Part shown: in pieces, positions 19,062 to 29,184 of the stretch
Position numbering within the stretch: position 1 is the first letter of the stretch
Layout of the letters: the number at the start of each line of letters is the position of its first letter
Source: Kineobactrum salinum
Lineage (GTDB): Bacteria; Pseudomonadota; Gammaproteobacteria; Pseudomonadales; Halieaceae
DNA: 64,000 nucleotides
Assembly: GCF_010669285.1 (NCBI RefSeq)
Contig: NZ_CP048711.1
Span: 3,224,001-3,288,000 of the forward strand
Reading direction: 5' to 3'
The notes under the pieces: generated by a model
Seen by the model: the letters and a program-made list of their open reading frames with translations, nothing else
The model's database searches: none
Told to the model about the DNA's origin: nothing
Position numbers and translations under genes: made by a program

Positions 19062-20729
19062 TTAGCCCTGGCCGGCGTCGGTCTGTTCGGCGCTCGCCGC
19101 CAGCATGGCATCGACCCGGGCAGGGTCAACCCGGGTCATCAGCGGCTGGAAGGGGGCCAGTTCGTGGTCCAGCAGGGGGCCGGGCAGCGCGGTCCAGTCC
19201 AGTGAGCAGTTCAGGAACTTCTCCGCCTTGTCCGCCATGGCCGGCAGTACCGGTTTCAGGTAGATCATCAATACCCGGAACAGGTTTATCCCCAGGCTGC
19301 AGATCGCGTGTACTTCCTGTTCCCGCCCCGCTTCCTTGGCCAGCACCCAGGGTTTGTGCTCGTCGATATACTGGTTGGCGCGGTCCGCCAGTGCGACCAC
19401 GGCCCGGATTGCCTTGCTGAATTCGCGCTGCTCGTAGTACTGCGCGATGACTGTGCCCTCGTCGATGAAGGCCTGCAATAACTCGGGCTCGCTGCAGCTC
19501 GCCGTGGTGCGGTTGTCGAAGCCCTTGCGCAGAAAGCCGGCACAGCGGCTGGCGATATTGACGATCTTGCCCACCACGTCGGCGTTGACCCGCTGCACGA
19601 AGTCGCCCAGGTTGAGGTCGATGTCGTCCACCGCGCCGCTCAGCTTGGCGGCGAAGTAATAGCGCAGGTACTCGGGGTCCAGGTGTTCCAGGTAGGTGCT
19701 GGCCTTGATGAAGGTGCCCCGGCTCTTGGACATCTTGGTGCCGTTGACGGTCAGGAAGCCGTGGGCATAGATGGCGGTGGGGGTGCGCAGGCCGGCGGAA
19801 TCCAGCATGGCCGGCCAGAACAGGCCGTGAAAGTTGATGATGTCCTTGCCGATGAAGTGGTACAGCTCGGCGTCCGTGTCCCGCTGCCAGTAGCTGTCGA
19901 AGTCGCGGCCGGTGCGGGTGCAGTAGTTCTGGAAGCTGGCGATATAGCCGATGGGGGCGTCCAGCCAGACATAGAAGTACTTGCCCGGCGCCCCGGGGAT
20001 CTCAAAACCGAAATAGGGCGCGTCGCGGCTGATGTCCCATTCCTGCAGGCCGGCATCGGTCCACTCGCGCAGTTTGTTGGCCACCTGGGGCTGCAGTGTG
20101 CCCGAGTCGATCCAGGCAGTGAGCATGTCCGCGAATGCGGGCAGGGTGAAAAAATAGTGGGTCGAGTCTTTTTGTACCGGCCGCGCCCCGGACAGCGCCG
20201 ATACCGGATCGATCAGATCCGCCGGGGTATAGGTGGCGCCGCAGGCTTCGCAGTTGTCGCCGTACTGGTCCGGGGTCTTGCAGCGCGGACAGCTGCCCTT
20301 GATGAAGCGGTCCGCCAGAAACAGGTTTTTCTCCGGGTCGAAGGCCTGGGTGACCAGGCGACTGGCAATATGTCCGTTGGCCTGCAGGCGGCGGTAGATT
20401 TCCTCGCTCCAGTAGCGGTTTTCGTCGGAGTGAGTGCTGTAAAAGTTGTCAAAGCCGATCAGGAAGCCAGCGCTGTCGCGCTCGTGTTCCTGCTGAACCC
20501 GGGCGATCTGCTGTTCCGCGGTGATGCCGAGCTTTTCGGCGGTCAGCATGATGGCGGTGCCGTGGGCATCGTCGGCGCACACGTAGAGGCAATCGTGGCC
20601 GCGGGATTGCTGGAAGCGCACCCATATATCGGTCTGCACCATCTCCAGCAGGTGGCCCAGATGCAGGGAGCCATTGGCATAGGGGAGGGCGCTGGTCACC
20701 AGAATTTTGCGCGCACTGTGGTCGGCCAT
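19062..20729 (-). CDS. metG: Methionyl-tRNA synthetase lacking the C-terminal tRNA-binding domain
   Basis: Charges tRNA-Met with methionine. The catalytic core is complete: [14 protein letters not shown] (HIGH signature), the zinc knuckle [18 protein letters not shown], the KMSKS loop (TKMSKSRGT) and the anticodon-binding helices including [10 protein letters not shown]. The protein ends at 555 residues, just after [13 protein letters not shown]. Most gammaproteobacterial MetG proteins continue for about 120 residues with a Trbp111-like dimerisation and tRNA-binding domain. The sequence after the stop shows no trace of it in any frame and soon enters repeat copy B. Core enzymes without this domain are active in other bacteria, so I treat the gene as functional. 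Confidence 0.93.
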   Translation of the reverse strand: MADHSARKILVTSALPYANGSLHLGHLLEMVQTDIWVRFQQSRGHDCLYVCADDAHGTAIMLTAEKLGITAEQQIARVQQEHERDSAGFLIGFDNFYSTHSDENRYWSEEIYRRLQANGHIASRLVTQAFDPEKNLFLADRFIKGSCPRCKTPDQYGDNCEACGATYTPADLIDPVSALSGARPVQKDSTHYFFTLPAFADMLTAWIDSGTLQPQVANKLREWTDAGLQEWDISRDAPYFGFEIPGAPGKYFYVWLDAPIGYIASFQNYCTRTGRDFDSYWQRDTDAELYHFIGKDIINFHGLFWPAMLDSAGLRTPTAIYAHGFLTVNGTKMSKSRGTFIKASTYLEHLDPEYLRYYFAAKLSGAVDDIDLNLGDFVQRVNADVVGKIVNIASRCAGFLRKGFDNRTTASCSEPELLQAFIDEGTVIAQYYEQREFSKAIRAVVALADRANQYIDEHKPWVLAKEAGREQEVHAICSLGINLFRVLMIYLKPVLPAMADKAEKFLNCSLDWTALPGPLLDHELAPFQPLMTRVDPARVDAMLAASAEQTDAGQG

Positions 20730-20838
20730 CGGGTAGCGGAGTCCGTTAATTCAAAAAAAGGGGCGCTACTATAGCGGTTTTGTGGTCCGGTTTCACTTCT
20801 GCGATGATGCGCGCCGGTCAACTCTGCCAGGGACAGCG

Positions 20839-21270
20839 ATGCTCACCAAACTTCTACGGCGATTGGTTTTTACTCTGCGCGTATGCCGGTTGCGCCTGGT
20901 GGGGTACGTCCGCGGCGGCTGGTACCATCTGGTGCGCCGGCCGCTGGGCTACCTGGCCTGGACACTCTGGACCCGCTGCGGCTGGGTGCCGGACCGGATC
21001 CTGTCGCGCCGCAACGCCATCGCCAGGCTGCCGGATCTGACCCTGTTGCGGGCTCCCCCTGCACTGATTGATCGCTATGTCAGGGAGGAGGATGTGCAGC
21101 GCAGGTTGTTCATCTGGTCCGGAGACTGGGACCGGCACGCCGCCCCGTTGGAGGAGAATCCGCGCTACCGCCTGATGCTGGATATCTGGACCCATCGGCA
21201 CCGCCTCGAAACCAGCGCCACCATGGACTACCTGCTGCAGCGCATCCGCGAGGGCCGCCCTGGGAAGTAG
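20839..21270 (+). CDS. Hypothetical membrane-associated basic protein
   Basis: A 143-residue protein; the ATG at 20839 is preceded by AGGGACAGCG. The first 45 residues are basic and hydrophobic, with a possible membrane-dipping segment (RPLGYLAWTLWTRCGWVP). The rest is a hydrophilic helical region ending ETSATMDYLLQRIREG. I do not recognise it. Its stop overlaps the start of the next gene by one base, so the two are probably co-expressed. The divergent neighbour is metG. Confidence 0.6.
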   Translation: MLTKLLRRLVFTLRVCRLRLVGYVRGGWYHLVRRPLGYLAWTLWTRCGWVPDRILSRRNAIARLPDLTLLRAPPALIDRYVREEDVQRRLFIWSGDWDRHAAPLEENPRYRLMLDIWTHRHRLETSATMDYLLQRIREGRPGK

Positions 21271-21566
21271 TGAACAAGGGCCTGCGTCTTGATACGCGGG
21301 ACAGGGCCCTGGCCTTTTGCGAAAGCCAGTTGGCCCTGCTGTCGTCCCTGGAAGAGGACGGTTTCAGGCCGGGACTGGCCCCCGACGAACTCAAGGTGGC
21401 GATCGGCCGCCGCGGTGAGGTTATCAAGGCCAATTCCGGACGCAAACGCTTTACCGCCGCCCACATTCTGGGAATGCAGCGCATCCCGCTGCGCATAGCC
21501 TATATCCACCGCGACTGGCTGCAACTTCATGGCGGCCCACCCGGGGGGATCGCGCGAGGGCAGTAA
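21270..21566 (+). CDS. Small hypothetical protein
   Basis: A 98-residue soluble protein beginning with a GTG that shares one base with the preceding stop. It contains LAFCESQLALLSSLEEDGFRP and VIKANSGRKRFTAAHILGMQR. No signal peptide or known motif that I recognise. Tight coupling to the preceding gene suggests a shared role. The 195 bases after it lead to the TonB receptor start. Confidence 0.55.
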   Translation: MNKGLRLDTRDRALAFCESQLALLSSLEEDGFRPGLAPDELKVAIGRRGEVIKANSGRKRFTAAHILGMQRIPLRIAYIHRDWLQLHGGPPGGIARGQ

Positions 21567-21761
21567 GGGCCGCGCTGCAAGCGGTTCACGATCGCGTTGC
21601 CGCGCTGGGTGACGCGCCACGTGCCGGCACCTGAGCTGCCGGACGGGGTCGAAAGGCTAAATACACTTGACCACCGCCGGGGCTGCACTTAGTCTGCTGG
21701 CAACAAAAAACGGCCGCGCAAACGCGCAGCCATGTCTCTTGTGCGCCCATTGGGGGATTAC

Positions 21762-24036
21762 ATGAAACCTGCCACCTTGCGCTGTTTGGGGGACCGCTCC
21801 CCTGTGTTCCTGTCCCGCTCCACCCTGGCTCTGGCGCTGATGATTGCAGGCAATGGTCTGGCCGTAGCGCTGAGCCAGCCCGCCCGCGCCCAGGCCGCGG
21901 CGGAGCCTGGGACCTCTCCGCGACTGGAGGAAGTGGTGGTGTCGGCGCGCAAGCGCTCGGAGAGCATGTTTGACGTACCGATCAGTATCAACGTCGTAAG
22001 TGAGCAATTGATACAGCGCATGGGTGCGCAGGACTTTACCGACCTGCTGACCCAGGTGCCGAGTCTGACGGCCTATCAGAACGGCCCGGGACGGACCCGT
22101 ATCTTCATCCGCGGTATCGCCAATGGCGCGGGCAATGACAATGACACCCAGAACCAGGAGACGGTCAGCATTTATCTGGACGACATCCCCATTTCCCTCG
22201 GTGCGATGAATCCCGAGATCGCGCTGTTTGACCTGGAGCGGGTGGAGGTGCTGCGCGGCCCGCAGGGCACCCTGTTCGGAGCCGGTGCCATGGCGGGCAC
22301 GATTCGCCAGATTTCCAAGAAACCCGATTTCGAGGGCGTCAGTGGCATGCTCGAACTCGATGCCGCGACCATCGCCCACGGCAGCGAGACCTATGGCGTC
22401 AAGGGCATGGTCAATGTCCCGGTGATCGATGACAAGCTGGCAATTCGGGCGAGCGGCTATTACACCGACTTCGGTGGCTATATCGATAACGAGCTCACCG
22501 GCGAAAACGATATCAATGACGGCGTCAGCAAGGGCTTCAAGGTGAGTGCGCGCGCTCTGCTTACCGAGGACCTGACGGCCGACTTTACGGTGATGGCCCA
22601 CGACTATTCCGACAACGGCCGGCCGGAGGACCTCGATGCGACCCCGTTTCTGACCCGCAACTATCCGTCCTTCGATGGTTACGACGATGAAATGCAGGTG
22701 TACAACATGACCCTGGTCTATGACCTGGGCTGGGCGGAGTTCACCTCGTCCAGCTCGTATTTCGACCGCGAGCTTGTCAACCGCCGCTCGCTGGATCTGA
22801 TTTTCGAGCTGTCGCTGCCCCTGGGATTACACCCCATGAGTTGGTGGACAGCACCGACATTGAAGTTTTCTCCCAGGAGTTGCGCCTCAGTTCCAGCTAC
22901 GAATCGGCGCTGCAGTGGACCGTGGGCGCCTATTTCGACAAGACGGACACGTTTTATCTCAATACGTTTCCCGTGCCGGGAGCCGATGCGGTGCTGGGCA
23001 CGCCGTCGTCCTTTTTCGGCGCACCCGAAGACCACCTGTTCTATGGCTTTGACGACTTGACCGTTGAAACCTACGCTTTTTTTGGCGAAGCCTACTACAG
23101 CATCGGCGATTTCACCATTACCGGGGGGCTACGGTACTTCAACTGGGAGCAGGACATCGAGTTCTACCAGTCGGGCCTGTTCAACGGCGGCGCCAACAGC
23201 GATCCGCGGCCGAAGAGCTCGGTGGATGACATCAATCCCAAGCTGAACATCTCCTATGATATCAGCGATGATTCACTGGTCTACGTCCAGGCGGCGCGCG
23301 GATTTCGTTATGGCGGCATCAACGGCGCTGTGCCGGAGTCAGTCTGTGCAGAAGAACTGGCGGAAGTTGACCGGCAGGGCGGGGACGTACGCTTCTTTGA
23401 TCCGGACAAGCTATGGAATTACGAGATTGGCAACAAGGGTACTTTGGCCGATGGCCGGGTATCCTATAATGCGGCCTACTTCTACATTGACTGGGACGAT
23501 ATGCAGACCACCCGCAGCTTTACCTGCGGTTTCGGTTTCCGCGAAAACGTGGGCAAGGTTGTCAGCCAGGGCTTCGAGTTTGAGCTTAACGCCCAGCTGT
23601 CCGAGCGCATGACGCTGGGTTTCGGCGGCTCCTGGATCAATTCCGAACTGGACGGCGATGTGCCCAACCTGAACGCCAGCAAGGGCGACAAGGCCCGTAT
23701 GTGCCCGAGCTGTCACTGAACGCCTGGGCCGAATATGCGCGGCCACTGGCGCCCGGAGTGGAGGGGTTCCTGTGGGGCAATGTAGTCTACGTGGACGACA
23801 GGCACACCGAGTTCAACCGCGACCCCACCACCATCTACCGCAAGATGGATGCCTATTCAGTGGCCAACCTCCGGCTGGGGGTCAACTGGAATTCTCTGGA
23901 ACTGTCACTGTATGCCAACAACCTGCTGGATGACGATGGCGTAGTGCGCGCGTTGCGGCGGCCACCCTTCGATCCGGACGCAGTAATTCGCGTTCACCCG
24001 CGGACAGTGGGAATCACCCTGCGCAGTTATTTTTGA
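21762..24036 (+). CDS. TonB-dependent outer-membrane receptor (two frameshifts)
   Basis: Active-transport outer-membrane receptor of about 758 residues. The ATG at 21762, with GGGGGA ahead, gives a signal peptide ending ARAQ. The plug domain follows, with EEVVVSARKR (TonB-box region), DVPISINVVSEQLI, FIRGIANG and ERVEVLRGPQGTLFG; a beta barrel completes it and ends in LRSYF. Reading needs one extra base in GGG at 22823-22825 (SLPLG continues as ITPHELVDS) and one at about 23698-23700 (KGDKAR continues as VPELSLNAW, probably with a Tyr between). Both are single-base losses. The sequence resembles the large receptor family common in marine bacteria for complex organic substrates. The ligand is unknown and no sugar or siderophore genes adjoin. 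Confidence 0.88.
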
Positions 24037-24119
24037 GCTGCGCCCATCACTTCGGCTGACGGCTGACGGCTGGGGACCGTGTGAGGGGTTGAAGCGGAGA
24101 GATTGGAGCGGAGAGAGTG

Positions 24120-26273
24120 ATGCTGTTTCTCGATAGTGTGCTGGGGCTTGCCCTGCTGGTGTTTGTTCTGAGCTGGTGGGCCACCCGCTGGCGCTGGCGC
24201 CGGCCGGTTTTACTGGGAGCGGCCCTGATCGGGTTGGCTGCGGCCGCCTTAGGCTGGTTGGACTACCGCTGGCAATCGGCGCCGGGGGCCGCCGTGGCCC
24301 TGCTCGCCCTGCTGGTGGCGATTGTCGGGGCGCTGCGTCGCGCACCGCCGCGGGCCGGCAGGCCGTGGCTGTCCGGCACACTCTGGTTGCTGCTGACCGC
24401 GGTCGCGGTGCTGCCACTGTACCTGTTTCCAGTGCGGGATTTGCCGGCCCCGTCGGGGGCGCACCCGGTAGGCAGCGCTGAATTCGCGCTGATCGATGAG
24501 AGCCGTAGGGGGCTGCTGGGCGCGGCGGCCGATGAACCGCGGCGGCTGCTGATACGGGTGTGGTATCCGGCGTCCACAGTTGCCGGGCTGGAGCCGCGGC
24601 CCTATTTCAGCGAGCTGGAGGCGGCGACCACGGCCACCGGCCTGGGCCGGGTCATCGGCGTACCCTTTCTGCTTCAGTACTTGAAGCACGTGAGTACTCA
24701 CGCGTACCCGGCGGCGCCTGTACTGGATGCGGCGGATGCCCTGCCGGTGGTGATCTACAGCCACGGCTACACCTCCTTTGCGGGCCAGAATTCGGCCCTG
24801 ATGGAGGAGCTGGCCAGCCATGGCTACCTCGTGTTTGCCGTGCAGCACAGCTACGACGCGTCACCGACTGTACTGCCCGACGGGGAAGTCCTGGCGATGG
24901 ATCCCGCCCTGATTGAAACCATGCGCGCGGCGATGGAGCCGACCCCGGCATTCATCCAGGCTGTAGCGAGCCATGACCTCGCCGAGCGGCGTGCAGGGCA
25001 AATCCAACTCCGTGAGCAGGCGCTGGCGCGGGATGACAGAATAGCGACCATCAGCGCTGCGGCCTGGCTTGAGGACCGCCGTTTTGTGCTCGATGCCCTG
25101 CAGCAGGCAGCGGTACCTGCAGCAGTGCAGGCCCTGGTGCGGGCGGGCGACTACCGGCGTACCGGGCAGATGGGGATGTCGTTCGGCGGTTCAGCCACTG
25201 GCGCGCTGTGCATGGTGGATTCCCGCTGTGCCGCGGCGGTCAACCTGGATGGCGCAAATTTCCACGAGACGCCGTTGGGCGCCAATATTCCGGTACCCTT
25301 CCTGATGCTGTATTCGGATCCGGCCTACCTTGCCCAGGCGGTGAGTCCGGGGTCGGATGCGCCGCGGCGCGGGTTCAATGAATTTTCCTACGAACGGCCG
25401 GAGCTTGCCGGTCTCAGGCCGGATGTGTACCGCTTTATCGTGTCCCGGGTGCGTCACCTGGGCCTGTCGGATCTTACCCTGTTCATGCGCAACCCGGCGC
25501 GGGCGCAACTGCTGGGCTCGATTGATGCCGGTGCTGCGTTGCAGATCCAGAATGATTTTGTCCGCGGTTTTTTCGATACCCATCTGCGCAACCAGGAGGT
25601 CGACTTTCCGCAGGCGCAGTTGGCGCAGCATACGCAGTGGGTCACTCGCGAGCGTATCGACGACGTGCGCGAGTGGTGGCTGGAGCAGCACCCCGGGGAC
25701 CGCACCGAACGAGTAATCCTCGAGACAACACTGGGCCTCATCGAGCTGGCTCTGTACCCGCGCCGGGCGCCGCTGTCCACCGCCAATTTCCTGGCCTATG
25801 TGGAGGCCGGACACTATGACGGTGCAACCCTCTACCGGGTCACGAATACAACGCTTGAGCACGGCATAGACGTGGTCCAGGGCGGCCTGATGGGCGAGGT
25901 GATCATCAGCGATATCGGCGCCTACGAACGGGCCGAGGCTCCGTTGCCAAGAGTTGCCCACGAAACCACGGAGCGCACCGGCATTCCCAATGAACGGGCC
26001 ACGCTCGCCTTTGCCCGGCTCGAACCCGGCACAGCCACTTCCGAGTTCTTCTTCAACATACAGGACAATCCGGGGCTGGATACCGGCGAGGCTTCCCGCA
26101 ACCCGGATGGCCAGGGCTATGCCACCTTCGGCCGGGTGCTGCGTGGCCTGCCCTTGCTGGAGCGGATACAGGCGCTGCCCACCAGGGAGGCGGCCCCGAT
26201 ACCGATGCTGGAACGGCAATTGCTGGAGCGCCCGGTGGTGATCACGCGTGCCTACCGGGTGGCGGAGGGCTGA
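24120..26273 (+). CDS. Membrane PAF-acetylhydrolase-like lipase fused to a cyclophilin domain
   Basis: A 717-residue fusion. Residues 1-110 hold about four hydrophobic helices. Residues about 150-510 form an alpha/beta hydrolase of the PAF-acetylhydrolase type, with IYSHGYTSFAGQNSALMEEL for the oxyanion strand and GMSFGGS carrying the nucleophile Ser. Residues about 530-717 form a cyclophilin-type peptidyl-prolyl isomerase, with TTLGLIELALYPRRAPLSTA, LYRVT, VVQGG, ATSEFFFNIQDN and YATFGRVLRG. The domain order is clear and I see no frame break between them. The ATG at 24120 has GGAG upstream. Known parts: lipid or ester hydrolysis and prolyl isomerisation. The combined role, perhaps an envelope-anchored folding or processing factor, is unknown. 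Confidence 0.85.
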   Translation: MLFLDSVLGLALLVFVLSWWATRWRWRRPVLLGAALIGLAAAALGWLDYRWQSAPGAAVALLALLVAIVGALRRAPPRAGRPWLSGTLWLLLTAVAVLPLYLFPVRDLPAPSGAHPVGSAEFALIDESRRGLLGAAADEPRRLLIRVWYPASTVAGLEPRPYFSELEAATTATGLGRVIGVPFLLQYLKHVSTHAYPAAPVLDAADALPVVIYSHGYTSFAGQNSALMEELASHGYLVFAVQHSYDASPTVLPDGEVLAMDPALIETMRAAMEPTPAFIQAVASHDLAERRAGQIQLREQALARDDRIATISAAAWLEDRRFVLDALQQAAVPAAVQALVRAGDYRRTGQMGMSFGGSATGALCMVDSRCAAAVNLDGANFHETPLGANIPVPFLMLYSDPAYLAQAVSPGSDAPRRGFNEFSYERPELAGLRPDVYRFIVSRVRHLGLSDLTLFMRNPARAQLLGSIDAGAALQIQNDFVRGFFDTHLRNQEVDFPQAQLAQHTQWVTRERIDDVREWWLEQHPGDRTERVILETTLGLIELALYPRRAPLSTANFLAYVEAGHYDGATLYRVTNTTLEHGIDVVQGGLMGEVIISDIGAYERAEAPLPRVAHETTERTGIPNERATLAFARLEPGTATSEFFFNIQDNPGLDTGEASRNPDGQGYATFGRVLRGLPLLERIQALPTREAAPIPMLERQLLERPVVITRAYRVAEG

Positions 26274-26381
26274 CCCCGGCCGCTGCCATTGTCCTGCTGT
26301 GGGCAAGTCCATATACTGGCGCCCTCTGATCCGCGCCGCTACGCTCGCGGATGCATACACCCAACGGATTTCCGGGCAGTC

Positions 26382-27194
26382 ATGAATACGATCAAGCACA
26401 TCATCGCCGTCGCCTCGGGCAAGGGCGGCGTCGGCAAGTCCACGACCGCCGTCAATCTCGCGCTGGCGCTGCAGGCCCTGGGAGGCCGCACCGGCCTGCT
26501 GGATGCCGATATCTACGGGCCCAGCCAGCAGCGCATGCTGGGTATCGCCGACGGTGTCAAGCCGGAGCAGCAGGGCGGCCAGTTTCTGTTGCCAGTGATG
26601 GCTCACGGGCTCAAGACGATGTCCATGGCCTACCTGACCAGCGAGCGCACGCCGATGGTCTGGCGTGGGCCGATGGCTGGCGGGGCGCTGGTGCAGATGC
26701 TGGAGCAGACCCTGTGGGGAGAACTGGACTATCTGGTCATCGATATGCCTCCGGGCACCGGCGACATCCAGCTGACGCTGTCGCAGAAGGCGAAGGTGGC
26801 GGGTGTGGTAATTGTCACCACCCCTCAGGATATCGCGCTGCTGGACGCACAGAAGGGTATCGAGATGTTCCGCAAGGTTGACGTTCCGATCCTGGGCATC
26901 GTGGAGAACATGGCGGTACATATATGCAGCCAGTGTGGCCACGCCGAGCACATCTTTGGCAGCGCCGGCGGCGAACGGGTAGCGCGGGACTACGGCGTGC
27001 CACTGCTGGCCAGCCTGCCGCTGGCCCTGTCCATCCGCGAGCAGACCGATGCCGGCACACCGACGGTAATGGCCGCACCCGACGGGCCCGAGGCGGCCTT
27101 GTACCTGGAGGTGGCGAGAGCGGTCCGGGATGCCTTGCAGCAGGGCGGGGATGCCGGCTCGGCCTTCCCCGACATCAGCATTTCCGACGATTGA
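26382..27194 (+). CDS. mrp: Mrp/ApbC-type iron-sulfur carrier ATPase without N-terminal MIP18 domain
   Basis: P-loop ATPase that carries and delivers Fe-S clusters. The deviant Walker A GKGGVGKST lies near residue 14, GLLDADIYGPSQ is switch I, and DMPPGTGDIQLTLSQ is Walker B/switch II. The CSQCGH pair near residue 185 is the cluster-binding CXXC. The length of 270 residues, from the ATG at 26382, is about 100 shorter than E. coli Mrp because the N-terminal DUF59/MIP18-like domain is absent; upstream bases do not encode it. It is followed 15 bp later by dcd, the usual gammaproteobacterial neighbour. Confidence 0.92.
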   Translation: MNTIKHIIAVASGKGGVGKSTTAVNLALALQALGGRTGLLDADIYGPSQQRMLGIADGVKPEQQGGQFLLPVMAHGLKTMSMAYLTSERTPMVWRGPMAGGALVQMLEQTLWGELDYLVIDMPPGTGDIQLTLSQKAKVAGVVIVTTPQDIALLDAQKGIEMFRKVDVPILGIVENMAVHICSQCGHAEHIFGSAGGERVARDYGVPLLASLPLALSIREQTDAGTPTVMAAPDGPEAALYLEVARAVRDALQQGGDAGSAFPDISISDD

Positions 27195-27209
27195 GGGGTA
27201 GGCGCACAG

Positions 27210-27776
27210 GTGAGTATTAAAGCAGACAGGTGGATCCGCCAGATGGCACAGGAACAGGGCATGATCGAGCCCTTCGAGCCGGGCCAGGTGCGTAGCAACG
27301 GCGGGCAGCAGCTGATTTCCTACGGCACCTCAAGCTATGGCTACGATGTGCGCTGCTCGGAACACTTCAAGATATTCACCAATATCAATTCCGCCACTGT
27401 GGACCCCAAGGCCTTTGATGACGGCAGCTTTGTCGACGTTCATGGTCCGGTCTGTGTGATTCCGCCCAATTCCTTTGCGCTGGCCAGCACGGTGGAATAC
27501 TTCCGTATTCCGCGCAACGTGCTGACCATCTGCCTGGGCAAGTCCACCTACGCGCGCTGTGGCATCATTGTCAACGTGACGCCGCTGGAGCCGGAGTGGG
27601 AAGGGCATGTGACGCTGGAGTTTTCCAACACCACGACACTGCCGGCCAAAATCTATGCCAATGAAGGTGTGGCGCAGATGCTGTTTTTCGAATCGGATGA
27701 AGTCTGCGAAGTGAGCTACCGCGACCGCCGCGGCAAATACCAGGGTCAGCGCGGCGTCACCCTGCCGCGGGCCTGA
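27210..27776 (+). CDS. dcd: dCTP deaminase
   Basis: Converts dCTP to dUTP plus ammonia, the first step toward dTTP in this group. The 188-residue length is standard. [14 protein letters not shown] is the N-terminal signature, [25 protein letters not shown] includes the catalytic Ser/Arg/Glu region, and the C-terminus [13 protein letters not shown] folds over the nucleotide. The start is a GTG at 27210 with GGGGTAGGCGCAG upstream. Co-directional with mrp, 15 bp apart. Confidence 0.97.
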   Translation: MSIKADRWIRQMAQEQGMIEPFEPGQVRSNGGQQLISYGTSSYGYDVRCSEHFKIFTNINSATVDPKAFDDGSFVDVHGPVCVIPPNSFALASTVEYFRIPRNVLTICLGKSTYARCGIIVNVTPLEPEWEGHVTLEFSNTTTLPAKIYANEGVAQMLFFESDEVCEVSYRDRRGKYQGQRGVTLPRA

Positions 27777-28571
27777 TCAGGCGTCGGGCGCGACGGCTGC
27801 CACCTCGACCCTGTCGCCGGCGATGGTCGCCTCAGACAGCAGGATCTCCACCGGCTTGCCATCCTCGACGTGGACGGTCTTCACCATCAGGTAGTCCCAT
27901 TCCGGCGCGATCCAGATATCCGACTCGCGCTCGGAATCATCATGGGGGCGCTCGAAATGTAGAGTGTTGACCGGTCCCAGCGGGGTTTCCACGATCTCGT
28001 CACCCCTGAAGACCAGCGTGTAGTCCTTGACCCGCTTGCCGTCGGCCACCCGGATCTGGATATCCTGCCGCGGGTCCTCCGTGTTGAGCAGATGCAGCCG
28101 CAGTTGCTCCTGCTGGCTCAGCCGGTCGAGAGTGCCCTCGGTATAGGGCAGTTCATACCATTCGTCCTTGTAGAGACTGCGCACGGTGTCCGCGCCCGGG
28201 GTGAAATGTACTTCCCGGCGCCGGTTGATCAGCCCGGTGCCCTGGTAGATGTAGGATTTGGGTTTGACCTGGCCCTCCTGTATCCGGAACAGGGCGACCT
28301 CGTGAAAGCCCACCACCAGCAGCTTGCCACCATTGGTCAGGGTATAGTTGCCGTCACCGTCCGACTTCAGCTCCCGCTCCAGCGTCACAGTCATGCCCCG
28401 GGCGGACGTTTTATAGTCGGCATTGTAGGGTTTCAGGGCGGTGGCGGCATCTGCCGCCTCGGATTCGGCGGCCTGCAGTGCGGGACAGGCGAGGACGAGC
28501 GCGGCCAGAGCGAGCCCCAGAAGGCTGTTACGGCCGGTACTCAATGCCACTGGGGGGTATTTTCTGGCCAT
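27777..28571 (-). CDS. DUF3108-family periplasmic protein
   Basis: A 264-residue protein with a signal peptide (LLGLALAALVLACPALQA). The mature part begins with the family-typical KPYNADYKTSARGMTV and contains RSLYKDEWYELPYTEGTLD and PLGPVNTLHFERPHDDSER, matching DUF3108. The start is the ATG at 28571 with AAGGAG nine bases upstream, so the gene overlaps the end of purN by 44 bp. purM-purN-DUF3108 is a conserved order in Pseudomonas-like genomes. No biochemical role is known to me. It ends back to back with dcd. Confidence 0.88.
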   Translation of the reverse strand: MARKYPPVALSTGRNSLLGLALAALVLACPALQAAESEAADAATALKPYNADYKTSARGMTVTLERELKSDGDGNYTLTNGGKLLVVGFHEVALFRIQEGQVKPKSYIYQGTGLINRRREVHFTPGADTVRSLYKDEWYELPYTEGTLDRLSQQEQLRLHLLNTEDPRQDIQIRVADGKRVKDYTLVFRGDEIVETPLGPVNTLHFERPHDDSERESDIWIAPEWDYLMVKTVHVEDGKPVEILLSEATIAGDRVEVAAVAPDA

Positions 28572-29184
28572 CAAGAAATGCTCCTTGTTTGTTCAAAATG
28601 AGCCGGCCCTGCAGGAACCACCGGGCGGCCAGCGGATATATCACGTGCTCGATCGCAATGATCCGGGCTGCCAGGCTGTCGGCCGTGTCGCCCGGCAGCA
28701 TCGGCAGGCGCGCCTGTAGTACCGGCGGGCCGCCGTCCAGCTCGGGAGTGACGAAGTGAACGGTGGCTCCGGCTTCACTGTCCCCTGCATCAATTGCCCG
28801 CTGATGTGTATGAAGTCCGGGATACTTGGGCAACAATGACGGATGAATGTTCAATAATCTACCGGAGAAAGGCGTTATAAATACCGGAGTCAGTATCCGC
28901 ATGAATCCGGCCAGGATCACCAGGTCCGGCTCCTGCTGTTGTACGCAGCGCACCAGGGCGGCGTCGAAGGCTTCTCGCTCCGGGTAGTCGCGGTGGTCGA
29001 CGCAGGCGGTAGGAACACCGGCGGCTGCGGCCCGCGCCAGGCCGGCCGCGTCGGGGCGATTGCTGGCCACCAGGCAGATATCAGCGGCCAGCCGCCCCTG
29101 TTCGCAGGCCTCCAGGAAGGCCACCATGTTGGAGCCGCGGCCAGAGATCAGGATTGCGATTCGGCCTCGTTCGACGCTGCTCAT
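28528..29184 (-). CDS. purN: Phosphoribosylglycinamide formyltransferase
   Basis: Third step of purine synthesis: transfers the formyl group of 10-formyl-THF to GAR. The 218 residues include [12 protein letters not shown] (phosphate-binding loop), the family signature [20 protein letters not shown] with catalytic Asn/His, and [14 protein letters not shown] with the catalytic Asp. The start overlaps the purM stop by four bases, so purM, purN and the DUF3108 gene form one operon. Confidence 0.97.
   Translation of the reverse strand: MSSVERGRIAILISGRGSNMVAFLEACEQGRLAADICLVASNRPDAAGLARAAAAGVPTACVDHRDYPEREAFDAALVRCVQQQEPDLVILAGFMRILTPVFITPFSGRLLNIHPSLLPKYPGLHTHQRAIDAGDSEAGATVHFVTPELDGGPPVLQARLPMLPGDTADSLAARIIAIEHVIYPLAARWFLQGRLILNKQGAFLDGQKIPPSGIEYRP

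Noticed and set aside
25191-26951. 586-residue minus-strand open frame across the hydrolase-cyclophilin and mrp genes
   Set aside because: It spans two well-supported plus-strand genes and their gap, and has no family features.
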